58,584 bases of DNA from Bacteroides sp. 43_108 (GTDB lineage Bacteria; Bacteroidota; Bacteroidia; Bacteroidales; Bacteroidaceae), in assembly GCA_001915545.1 (NCBI GenBank), contig MNQS01000010.1, positions 1-58,584 on the forward strand. The letters run 5' to 3'. Below are positions 14,910-22,973 of this stretch, in pieces; positions within the stretch are counted from its first letter, which is position 1; every line of letters begins with the position of its first letter. The notes below the pieces were generated by a model. The model had not been told where the DNA came from and ran no database searches. It was given only the letters and a program-made list of their open reading frames with translations. Position numbers and translations under genes: made by a program.

Positions 14910-15839
14910 CTATTGCATGCGCATCAGTGTTCTGCACTCATGCTCATCGGCTTCCAACTGCATCTTCAGTTCTTCTATACATGCAAATTTTTTCTCATCT
15001 CGTATTCGTCTGAAGAACTCTATTCTTATGTGCTCGCTGTATATGTTTCCGGAAAAATCGAAAAGAAACACTTCAATGGACCTATTACTGCCATTTGCAA
15101 ATGTAGGACGCATACCTATATTGAGCATACCATTATACCTCTCACCGTCAACATCTGCACGTACTGCATAAACTCCGTTTGCAGGAATCAGCTTATCACT
15201 CGAAGCGACAGCAACGTTGGCAGTTGGGAAACCAATCTTACGACCGTTCTGGAAGCCACCAACCACTGTGCCCTCAATGAAATAATCATAACCCAGCATT
15301 GATGATGCCCCAGATGCATCTCCATTCAAAAGCAATGAACGAATCGCTGACGAACTGACCACTCCCCCATCGATTTCTAGAGCTTCAGCATTGATGACAT
15401 CTATCCCCATTTCCTTTCCAAAGCGTACGTAGTCTGCAAATCCGCAATTTCGGTCATGACCGAAACGATGATCGTAGCCTATGACCAGAATGCGCACGTT
15501 AAGCTTCTCCTTGAGTATATTCTTCATAAATGAACGGGCATCCATTTCAGACAATCTACGCGTAAAATCCAGAACGGCTGCGTTGTCGGCACCCGTCTCA
15601 GCCAGCAGATTAGACTTTTCTTCTGCAGTTGTCAAAAGAAATGGAGCTTTCTGCGGATACAGGACCTTAAGAGGATGTTCCCTGAATGTGATAAGAACAG
15701 ACTCCAAGCCTTTATCAGCAGCAACATTGCAGACCTGATCGATCAGACATCTGTGTCCTTTATGCACACCGTCAAAGAAACCGATTGTAGCAACACAAGG
15801 CTGTCCGACATAAGCATCTATATTTTCTATTATCCTCAT
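14910..15839 (-). CDS. ribF: Bifunctional riboflavin kinase/FAD synthetase
   Basis: This 309-residue enzyme makes FMN and then FAD from riboflavin and ATP. The N-terminal FAD synthetase part (about 10-165) has GFFDGVHKGH near 20 and YDHRFGHDR further on. The C-terminal flavokinase part (about 185-305) has GRKIGFPTANV and NIGMRPTF. Length is normal for the family. A TATTTTTG box at 15940-15947 implies a leader of about 95 nt; no FMN riboswitch fold is seen. The gene is divergent from the phytase-like phosphatase. The C-terminus carries a short extra tail (ECRTLMRMQ). Confidence 0.95.
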   Translation of the reverse strand: MRIIENIDAYVGQPCVATIGFFDGVHKGHRCLIDQVCNVAADKGLESVLITFREHPLKVLYPQKAPFLLTTAEEKSNLLAETGADNAAVLDFTRRLSEMDARSFMKNILKEKLNVRILVIGYDHRFGHDRNCGFADYVRFGKEMGIDVINAEALEIDGGVVSSSAIRSLLLNGDASGASSMLGYDYFIEGTVVGGFQNGRKIGFPTANVAVASSDKLIPANGVYAVRADVDGERYNGMLNIGMRPTFANGSNRSIEVFLFDFSGNIYSEHIRIEFFRRIRDEKKFACIEELKMQLEADEHECRTLMRMQ

Positions 15840-15923
15840 CGCAAATTCAAGAAACCAAATAAAAGATCCGTAAAAAGTACATACTCATCTTGCATATAAT
15901 ACAAATCATATATAGAAATGCGG

Positions 15924-15991
15924 CATGTAAAACGGACTACAAAAATACTAATCTTTTCTACACATTCCAATCCACACCGCAGTTTTACATG
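15924..15991. promoter_or_regulatory. CATGTAAAAC/GTTTTACATG inverted repeat between divergent genes
   Basis: Perfect 10-bp arms (15924-15933 and 15982-15991) flank the ribF -7 box. They may be operator half-sites in the shared control region of ribF and the phosphatase gene. Confidence 0.35.
15940..15947 (-). promoter_or_regulatory. -7 box (TATTTTTG) of ribF
   Basis: Perfect TAnnTTTG match on the minus strand, about 100 nt before the ribF start. Confidence 0.55.
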
Positions 15992-16138
15992 ATTTTAAAG
16001 ACATATACACACGAACATACATCTATGAAACTGAGGTAAAACACACAAGATGTAACAGTAATGTTCCAAAGAAGCTGCAATCAAGTTAAAATAGATGCGG
16101 CAAAGGACAAACCGAATTACAACAAAGACAATCTTGAC

Positions 16139-16146
16139 TATTTTTG
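16139..16146 (+). promoter_or_regulatory. -7 box (TATTTTTG) of the phytase-like gene
   Basis: Perfect match. It sits 20 nt before the ATG at 16166 and rules out the longer upstream in-frame start at 16061. Confidence 0.65.
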
Positions 16147-16165
16147 CACAAAACATTGTCATACG

Positions 16166-17449
16166 ATGAAGAAACAAGTTATCACAATTGCCGTCATGTT
16201 AAGCGTTTGCATGCCGGTATTTTCACAAAGTGCAAAAGATGAAATTTCAGCAAACAACAGATTGGCAGCCGGCAAATATTTTGCCTATACGGCACCAGAA
16301 ACAGTTTTAACACCGGCTCCTGAAGGTTATGAACCTTTCTACGTGTCAAGCTTTGCCCGACACGGTTCCAGGTATCTCACCGACAAGGAAAAATACGATG
16401 AACCCAGATCGATTCTCGAAGATGCCGAAAATAAAGGGTATCTGACAGAAGACGGAAAACGTGCACTTGAAATTATAAAATATCTAAGCAACGAGGCCGA
16501 AGGAAGATATGGCGAACTGACCCCTAAAGGAGCTCAGCAGCACAGAGACCTCATTAAAAGGATGTACAGCAACTTCAAGCCGGTATTCAACGACGGAGTA
16601 CATGTAGACGCACGTTCAACATACAAAACACGAGCTTTCTTATCTATGGCCGCGGCATGTGTTGAGTTGAAAGGCCTTAATCCAAAACTGGAGATAACTA
16701 CTGAAAGCAGTCTGCACGACTCCTATTATATAAAATACAAGAATCCTGCTTATGAAAAAGAACACCTGGCCAACAGTGACTCCGTATATCATGCTGCGGA
16801 CAGTGTATACATACATCCAGACAGATTGATGAAGCAGTTGTTCAACAATACAGCATTCATAAACAGCATTAAAGACACTAAAGCCTTGATGAGCCAGCTG
16901 TTCGAGCTCAACGGAATAAGCCAGAGCAGCTACAACGCCCCTGATCTCAGCTTTCTTTTCACTCAAGACGAGGTATACGATCTTTGGCAACGCAACAATT
17001 TCGAATGGTACTACGAAAAAGGAGCATCGCCATACAGCGGCGGCCACATGTACTATCTTGAACGGAACCTGTTGAAAAACTTTGTTACAACAGCCGACAC
17101 AGTCATTGCCTCAGGCAAATGCGGAGCAACACTCCGGTTCGGACATGATACAAACCTTGCACCGCTTGCAGTATTGATGGGAATCAACAATCTTTCCGCA
17201 TCGACATCTGATTGGCAGAAGATTGCCGATACATACCGTACATATAAAATAATTCCTATGTGCGGAAACATCCAGATGATACTTTACAGAAACAGCAGCA
17301 ACGACATAATAGCCAAAGTTCTTCTGAACGAACGCGAGGTTGAATTTCCGATAAACAAATTCTCAGGATCTTATTACAAATGGGAAGATCTGAAGAAATA
17401 TTGGTTGGATAAAACTGAAAATATAATACTGCCAGAACAGCAGGAGTAA
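16166..17449 (+). CDS. Exported histidine acid phosphatase (phytase/MIPP-like)
   Basis: This 427-residue secreted enzyme has a signal peptide (about 1-20, ending VFSQ). The catalytic RHGSR lies near residue 64 and the second-part RFGHDTNL motif, with the His-Asp proton-donor pair, near 326. Both match branch-2 histidine phosphatases such as multiple inositol polyphosphate phosphatases, which strip phosphate from phytate and similar esters. The start at 16166 fits the -7 box at 16139. A strong terminator follows at 17486-17525, yet the next genes (receptor, lipoprotein, acid phosphatase) look functionally linked. The substrate is inferred from the family. Confidence 0.85.
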   Translation: MKKQVITIAVMLSVCMPVFSQSAKDEISANNRLAAGKYFAYTAPETVLTPAPEGYEPFYVSSFARHGSRYLTDKEKYDEPRSILEDAENKGYLTEDGKRALEIIKYLSNEAEGRYGELTPKGAQQHRDLIKRMYSNFKPVFNDGVHVDARSTYKTRAFLSMAAACVELKGLNPKLEITTESSLHDSYYIKYKNPAYEKEHLANSDSVYHAADSVYIHPDRLMKQLFNNTAFINSIKDTKALMSQLFELNGISQSSYNAPDLSFLFTQDEVYDLWQRNNFEWYYEKGASPYSGGHMYYLERNLLKNFVTTADTVIASGKCGATLRFGHDTNLAPLAVLMGINNLSASTSDWQKIADTYRTYKIIPMCGNIQMILYRNSSNDIIAKVLLNEREVEFPINKFSGSYYKWEDLKKYWLDKTENIILPEQQE

Positions 17450-17485
17450 TAAATACCGTGTTAAACAACTCATTGAAACATCTCC

Positions 17486-17525
17486 GAATAGGTGTCATGC
17501 CGTATGATCAGCATGACACCTATTC
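17486..17525 (+). terminator. Terminator after the phytase-like gene
   Basis: A perfect 15-bp stem (17486-17500 with 17511-17525) with a 10-nt loop, then ATTTTTT. Confidence 0.8.
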
Positions 17526-17545
17526 ATTTTTTAACCAGTGTTGTG

Positions 17546-17580
17546 ATTTTATTACAAATGCAACAGCTCTGTAATAAAAT
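17546..17580. promoter_or_regulatory. ATTTTATTACA/TGTAATAAAAT inverted repeat, candidate operator
   Basis: Perfect 11-bp arms (17546-17556 and 17570-17580) with a 13-nt spacer lie just upstream of the receptor -7 box. The placement fits a transcription-factor site controlling the receptor operon, plausibly in response to phosphate. Confidence 0.5.
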
Positions 17581-17596
17581 AGTAAAATCCTCTCTC

Positions 17597-17604
17597 TACT
17601 TTTG
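17597..17604 (+). promoter_or_regulatory. -7 box (TACTTTTG) of the TonB receptor operon
   Basis: Perfect TAnnTTTG match, 22 nt before the receptor ATG. Confidence 0.6.
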
Positions 17605-17625
17605 CCGGCGTAAAAAGATTATTGT

Positions 17626-20277
17626 ATGAAGATCAATTGGATTGTTGGTTTGTTGCTTATGGCGTCGACCAATATGGCAGCCATGCAAATAAAAGGTAAG
17701 GTAAAAGATTCAAAAACAGGAGAGGAAATCATTGGTGCTTACATCGTCATTAAGGAAGATCCTTCACAGGGAACCGTGACAGGACTTGACGGAAGTTTCA
17801 ATCTATCGGTCGACAAACCGACTTTCACCATTGTATGCTCTTACATGGGGTATAAGTCATACGAGATGAAAATCAGCAAATCGATAAACGAGATTGTCAT
17901 ACCGCTTTCAAGCGACAACATCATGCTCAGCGACATTTCTGTCGTATCTAAAAATTCCGGAAGAACTGAAGCAGGAGCAAGAAGCATTGAGAAAAATTCC
18001 ACAAATGTGGTCAATGTAATGAGTGCCAAAGCTATAGAATTGTCCCCGGACATCACTGTCGGCAACGTCATCCAGAGAATGTCTGGAATTACTATTGAGC
18101 GCAACAGTGGAGGCGAAGGACAATACGCCATACTCCGCGGTATGGACAAGCGCTACAACTATACTCTTGTCAACGGCATAAAGATTCCTAGCCCTGACAA
18201 CAAGAACAGATTTGTTCCGCTCGACATTTTCCCTTCAGAAATGCTTGACAGACTTGAAGTGACAAAATCGCTGACTGCAGATATGGAAGGCGACGGAATC
18301 GGTGGTGCCATAAACCTCGTCATGAAGGACGCACCATCAGAAAGACAATTCACCGCAAACATATCAACAGGATACAATACCATGTATTTCGGACGTGATT
18401 TCCAATCATTCAATTATGGTGCAATAAACAAGGAATCACCGTACGAAGCAATGGGCAAACCTGACGACTACGCTGTCACATCGGAAGATTTCACGACCAA
18501 GAACCTTCACATGAAATGGAAAAAGCCTATGCCCGACATCACAGCCGGACTGTCATACGGCGACCGTTTCTTCAATGACAAGCTCGGAGTCATGCTGGCA
18601 GCCAGCTACATGAACACCTACAGAGGCAAGGAAAGCGAAATATACTACAGACCGGGTACATCACACAACGGCACCATTTTCCGCAACTACTCTACTCAGA
18701 ACGGAAGATTGGGCACACATCTCAAACTTGACTACAAGTTCGACACAAACAACAAACTGATGTGGTACAACGGATACATGGACATGACTGAAGCTGAGGT
18801 CCGCGACGGTGAAGACGACAAGACAAGAGAAATCAGAATGAAATGGAACCATCAGTACATCTTCAATTCCACTCTTCAAGGCGAGCACTCCCTGCTCAAG
18901 GACAACTGCTTCAAAATCAAATGGTCTGCCGTATACTCTAGAGCATTCAGCGAAACTCCAGACAATGCAGAAATATACATGCAGGGCTCGCACATACAGA
19001 CTTCAAATGCTGCAACACGCCGCTGGGAGCACAATTCCGACAACGACATAGCAGGCTACGTAGACCTTAGCTACAAGCTGAAGATGGAGAATGACGCGAC
19101 CATCGACTTCTCGGCAGGAGGTATGTACAGAAACAAGGACAGAAGCAGTTTCTTCAACGAATACACCTTCGATTCTGCCACAGGACTCAAGGATCCTCAA
19201 TATGAAGGCGAAGACTGGAACAACTTCGACGAGATACTTCTCGAACCGCGTCCTTACGGCGACATAGGCAACCCGCTCAACTACGATGCCAGCGAAAAGA
19301 TTGGAGCCGGATACGGAATGGCAAAATACTCGTACGGAAAGTTTGACGTAACAGCAGGAGTACGTGTTGAACATACAGACCAGGGATACGAGCTCAAATA
19401 TGCACGAAACGAAGATCCGAAAGGAAATCAGAGATATACAGACGTGCTTCCAAGCGTTCATGCCAAATACAACATCCATAAGAACGCAAACCTGAGACTC
19501 TCCTACGGACGCTCTATAAACCGTCCGAGCTTCTTTGAGATTGTGCCTTACTCAATCATCAATGAAGACTACAAGGAAAAAGGTAATCCGGACTTGAAGC
19601 ACACCGTTGCCGACAACGTGGATTTGAGATATGAGTTCTTCCCAGGCTCTTCAGAACAATTCATGGTAGGCCTGTTCTACAAGAATCTTCAGAACCCTAT
19701 TGAGTACGGACTCATCAACGAAGGACAGGACACATACTTCAAACCTATGAACTTCGGTAACGCAACCAATCTGGGCGTTGAAATCGATGTGATGAAATAC
19801 TTCAACTGGTTCGGAATCAAGGCAAACTACACATATACGCATTCAAGCATGACCACAGACAAAAGAGTCATGGAGGGTTCGGAAGTGAAGAGCGTAAAAC
19901 AGACAAGACCTCTCTGCGGACAGGCAGCCCACGTGGCAAATCTGTCACTTCTCTTCAAGGAGTCAAAAAGCATGTGGGAAGGACAGATCGCATTCAGCTA
20001 TACAGGCAAGCGACTGAGCGAAATTTCCAACTGGTACAATGATGATATATGGGAAGACGGATATATTCAGCTGGACGCATCAGTGGAAAAGAGCTTCAAG
20101 AACGGCATAAGCATTTTTGCAAAAGCTTCAAACCTGCTCGACACACCAATGCTGAAATACATCCACAAGAGCGAGCATACGGACGGTGTAGATTCGAAGC
20201 GCACAGACGGAAACGTCATAGAACGCAAGGAATGGCACGGACAGACCATCATGCTTGGAGTCAGATTCAAACTTTGA
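17626..20277 (+). CDS. TonB-dependent receptor of a phosphate-scavenging locus
   Basis: This 883-residue outer-membrane receptor has a signal peptide (about 1-19), a carboxypeptidase-regulatory-like domain (about 22-100, with DSKTGEEIIGAYIVIKED), a plug domain (about 120-240, with VGNVIQRMSGITIERN and LRGMDKRYNYTLVNG) and a beta-barrel ending in the aromatic/hydrophobic strand GVRFKL. TonB supplies energy from the inner membrane. It is the first gene of a three-gene operon with a lipoprotein and an acid phosphatase, and sits next to a phytase-like enzyme, so it may import phosphate-rich organic compounds or their products. It is not accompanied by a SusD gene. Confidence 0.85.
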   Translation: MKINWIVGLLLMASTNMAAMQIKGKVKDSKTGEEIIGAYIVIKEDPSQGTVTGLDGSFNLSVDKPTFTIVCSYMGYKSYEMKISKSINEIVIPLSSDNIMLSDISVVSKNSGRTEAGARSIEKNSTNVVNVMSAKAIELSPDITVGNVIQRMSGITIERNSGGEGQYAILRGMDKRYNYTLVNGIKIPSPDNKNRFVPLDIFPSEMLDRLEVTKSLTADMEGDGIGGAINLVMKDAPSERQFTANISTGYNTMYFGRDFQSFNYGAINKESPYEAMGKPDDYAVTSEDFTTKNLHMKWKKPMPDITAGLSYGDRFFNDKLGVMLAASYMNTYRGKESEIYYRPGTSHNGTIFRNYSTQNGRLGTHLKLDYKFDTNNKLMWYNGYMDMTEAEVRDGEDDKTREIRMKWNHQYIFNSTLQGEHSLLKDNCFKIKWSAVYSRAFSETPDNAEIYMQGSHIQTSNAATRRWEHNSDNDIAGYVDLSYKLKMENDATIDFSAGGMYRNKDRSSFFNEYTFDSATGLKDPQYEGEDWNNFDEILLEPRPYGDIGNPLNYDASEKIGAGYGMAKYSYGKFDVTAGVRVEHTDQGYELKYARNEDPKGNQRYTDVLPSVHAKYNIHKNANLRLSYGRSINRPSFFEIVPYSIINEDYKEKGNPDLKHTVADNVDLRYEFFPGSSEQFMVGLFYKNLQNPIEYGLINEGQDTYFKPMNFGNATNLGVEIDVMKYFNWFGIKANYTYTHSSMTTDKRVMEGSEVKSVKQTRPLCGQAAHVANLSLLFKESKSMWEGQIAFSYTGKRLSEISNWYNDDIWEDGYIQLDASVEKSFKNGISIFAKASNLLDTPMLKYIHKSEHTDGVDSKRTDGNVIERKEWHGQTIMLGVRFKL

Positions 20278-20324
20278 TTTTTTAAGAATAAGAAAATAAT
20301 AAACACCAAACATTTTTTTCAATT

Positions 20325-21728
20325 ATGAAATTCAACTATTTATTGTTCGGCGCAGCACTTATGTCAATGACATTCTGCGCATGCAGTGACGATGACAACA
20401 ATGGAAACGGAGGAAACGGAGACGGTGGAAACGACGGCGACGGCTCTGGAATCGTAGCAGACAAAGAAGTTTCAGGAAACGTTGAAGGCGTGTGGGAAGC
20501 AAACACAGTGGTAAGCGTAACTGGACACATCGTGGTTCCGGAAGGAAAGTCACTGACAATAGAAGAAGGTGTAACTGTAGTATTTGACGATAAAGGCGTT
20601 GGCGTAAACCATACACCAATCGAATTTACAGTAGACGGAAACCTCTACTGCAAAGGAACAGAAGAACACCCTATCCTTCTTTCTGTCGCTGAAAGCAAAA
20701 GAACAGAAGCCAACATCTTCAAGGGTCTTTGGGGAGGTATTGTTGCAACATCGACTTGTGGCGAAATGCTCATCGACCACACTATAATCGAGTATACAGG
20801 AGGTGCAGTAATAGAAGGTTCACCAGCGGCAGAAAGCGGAATATACACAGCCGGAGACGATGCATATCCTCAAATCACAACCGACAACATCAACGGAAAA
20901 TATGTCATAACAAACTCTATCCTGCGCAACGGCTGGTCTGACGGCATATACCTCATGGGAGGAAACGCCATCATAGCCAACAACATCTTTGCAGCAAACG
21001 GATACGACGGTGCAGAGGCTGTCAACATCAAGGCAGGATGTGTTGCCGACGTTGCAGGAAACGTAATGTTCAGCCCTAACACCAACGGTCTCAAACTTTC
21101 AAGCTCAGGCCAGAGCGAAGTAAGAGGACAGGCAAAGGTTCAGGCTTACAACAATACCATCATCAACGCCGGATGGAGACGTGACGGCGAAAAAGGCGGA
21201 TGCATCTATGCAGAGAAGAATGTTCTTGCAAACGTATACAACAACCTTCTCGTAAACTGCAAGTTCAGAGCCATGACTCCTAGCTACGACCTTCCAAACA
21301 ACATCGACGAAGGCTATGACGACAAATCTGTAATCGACTACAACATGTATTCTTCAGGTTCACAGAAGAGCGACATCGTGTACGAAGAGGAAAGCGGTGT
21401 AGCATATTCTTGGGAAGGATACGGATTTGACCACAAGAACTACAACAAAGGCGTAGTTGATGCACACAGCCTCATCGCAACAGAGGACAACTCATACGAT
21501 CCTATGTTTGTAAACTTCGACATCAACAAAGTTGCACTGACAGAATACGTATACGACAACTCTTGGGATTTCCACCTTACAGCATCTTCGCCAGCTCTCA
21601 ACGGGGCATACACTGCCAACGAAGCAAACATGGCACCTTACTTCCAGACCAACGGAATAAGCGTAAACGGAAAGACATATACATCACCTGCTGTAAAGGC
21701 TTATTTCGGAGCTTACGGACTTGAATAA
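20325..21728 (+). CDS. Beta-helix lipoprotein of the receptor operon
   Basis: This 467-residue lipoprotein has a lipobox (MTFCAC, modified Cys near 19-21) followed by an Asp/Asn/Gly-rich spacer. The rest is rich in short repeating strands with Asn-Asn and Gly turns (NNIFAANGYDGAEAVNIKAG), the look of a right-handed parallel beta-helix. It starts 47 nt after the receptor and ends 15 nt before the phosphatase. It probably works at the cell surface as the substrate-binding partner of the receptor, the place usually held by SusD. No catalytic residues can be assigned. Confidence 0.7.
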   Translation: MKFNYLLFGAALMSMTFCACSDDDNNGNGGNGDGGNDGDGSGIVADKEVSGNVEGVWEANTVVSVTGHIVVPEGKSLTIEEGVTVVFDDKGVGVNHTPIEFTVDGNLYCKGTEEHPILLSVAESKRTEANIFKGLWGGIVATSTCGEMLIDHTIIEYTGGAVIEGSPAAESGIYTAGDDAYPQITTDNINGKYVITNSILRNGWSDGIYLMGGNAIIANNIFAANGYDGAEAVNIKAGCVADVAGNVMFSPNTNGLKLSSSGQSEVRGQAKVQAYNNTIINAGWRRDGEKGGCIYAEKNVLANVYNNLLVNCKFRAMTPSYDLPNNIDEGYDDKSVIDYNMYSSGSQKSDIVYEEESGVAYSWEGYGFDHKNYNKGVVDAHSLIATEDNSYDPMFVNFDINKVALTEYVYDNSWDFHLTASSPALNGAYTANEANMAPYFQTNGISVNGKTYTSPAVKAYFGAYGLE

Positions 21729-21743
21729 ACAATAATCGGACAA

Positions 21744-22694
21744 ATGATGATAAGAAGCATTAGAAAATATATTCTTGCTCTGACAGCACTGCTGATATGC
21801 GCAGGAGCATCGGCACAGAACGAGGCCAACTGGAAAGCAATGGAGAAGTCGGTGAACTTCTTCATTGCCAACGACCTCGGCCGCAACGGTTACTATAATC
21901 AGAAACCTATTGCAGAGACAATGGGACGCATGGCGGAAAACATCGACATTGAATGCGTCGTGGCGCCAGGCGATGTACACCACTTCGAGGGTGTAAGAAG
22001 CACCAGCGACCCGCTCTGGATGACCAACTACGAACTCATCTACAGCCATCCGGAACTGATGCTCCCATGGTACGCAATTATGGGCAATCATGAGTACCGC
22101 GGAAACACACAGGCCGTGCTCGACTATCAGAACATCAGCGCAAGATGGAACATGCCGGCAAGATACTACACCAAGGTTCTGGAAAACGACGGAGTAAACG
22201 TACGCATCGTAATGCTTGACACTCCACCGCTCATAGACAAGTACAGAAAAGATACTGAAGACTACAATGATGCAGGAAAGCAGGATATAAACAAACAGCT
22301 TGAATGGCTCGACTCTGTACTTACAGCAGCCAAGGAACAGTGGGTTCTCGTCATCGGACACCACCCGATATATGCCGACACCGACAAGAATCCGTCTGAA
22401 AGAGGCGACATGCAGAAGAGAGTCGACACAATCCTCAGAAAGCACAATAACGTAGACATGTATATATGCGGACACATACACAATTTCCAGCATATACGCA
22501 TGAAGGGAAGCAACATCGACTACGTTGTCAACTCGTCAGGTTCGCTTGCAAGAGAAGTGAAACCGGTTGAAGGCACAAAGTTCTGCAGCGGTAAAAGCGG
22601 TTTCTCTGTGTTGTCGGCAGACAGCAAGGAACTTGTACTCACAATGGTAGACAAGGACGGAAATAAGCTCTACAGCATCAGCAGAAAAGACTGA
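21744..22694 (+). CDS. Exported purple-acid-type (TRAP-like) metallophosphatase
   Basis: This 316-residue secreted enzyme has a signal peptide (about 1-24, ending ASAQ). Metal-binding motifs of calcineurin-type phosphoesterases appear in order: ND near 38-39, GDVHHF near 75, GNHE near 114, GHHP near 206 and GHIHNF near 243. Spacing and the GDVHHFEGV block resemble tartrate-resistant acid phosphatases. It lies 15 nt after the lipoprotein and ends the operon; a terminator follows at 22738-22786. It likely frees phosphate from organic esters in the periplasm. Confidence 0.85.
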   Translation: MMIRSIRKYILALTALLICAGASAQNEANWKAMEKSVNFFIANDLGRNGYYNQKPIAETMGRMAENIDIECVVAPGDVHHFEGVRSTSDPLWMTNYELIYSHPELMLPWYAIMGNHEYRGNTQAVLDYQNISARWNMPARYYTKVLENDGVNVRIVMLDTPPLIDKYRKDTEDYNDAGKQDINKQLEWLDSVLTAAKEQWVLVIGHHPIYADTDKNPSERGDMQKRVDTILRKHNNVDMYICGHIHNFQHIRMKGSNIDYVVNSSGSLAREVKPVEGTKFCSGKSGFSVLSADSKELVLTMVDKDGNKLYSISRKD

Positions 22695-22737
22695 TGTGAA
22701 AAACAGAAAAACTTTTTCAGATACCATTTGTATATTT

Positions 22738-22786
22738 AAAACGGACCATTCCACAAGCATTTCAGCAAAGCGGAATGGTCCGTTTT
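22738..22786 (+). terminator. Terminator of the receptor-lipoprotein-phosphatase operon
   Basis: A perfect 15-bp stem (22738-22752 with 22772-22786), T-rich at its plus-strand end. Confidence 0.7.
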
Positions 22787-22871
22787 CCTTTTGTATCAGG
22801 ACAAAGGAAGCAAGGACTACATCTGACAGCCAGAAAACGCACAAAAGGAAGAAATGCGGAGGCACAAGAAA

Positions 22872-22931
22872 AAAATTTCGAGGGCTCGGAAACTATTTCC
22901 TGAGCCCTCGAAATTTTAAATGCGAGCCCTC
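22872..22931. repeat. Palindromic repeat unit, family copy 1
   Basis: A 16-bp perfect stem (22872-22887 with 22902-22917) has an inner GGAAA/TTTCC. After a spacer, GAGCCCTC recurs as a third unit at 22924-22931. The same layout (inverted pair, then a direct third copy) occurs at 47440-47499 with a different base composition in the core (GAGCGCCCGC). It may also end transcription of the alpha-galactosidase gene on the minus strand. Confidence 0.5.
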
Positions 22932-22973
22932 ACAACTAAAGCCAAAGTCAAGAGAGACTCAATAAATGTCTAA

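Noticed and set aside
15840..15940. FMN riboswitch before ribF
   Set aside because: The leader is only about 95 nt and shows no multi-stem FMN element.
21684..22493. Minus-strand frame of about 270 codons over the phosphatase
   Set aside because: It is antisense to a gene with clear metallophosphatase motifs.
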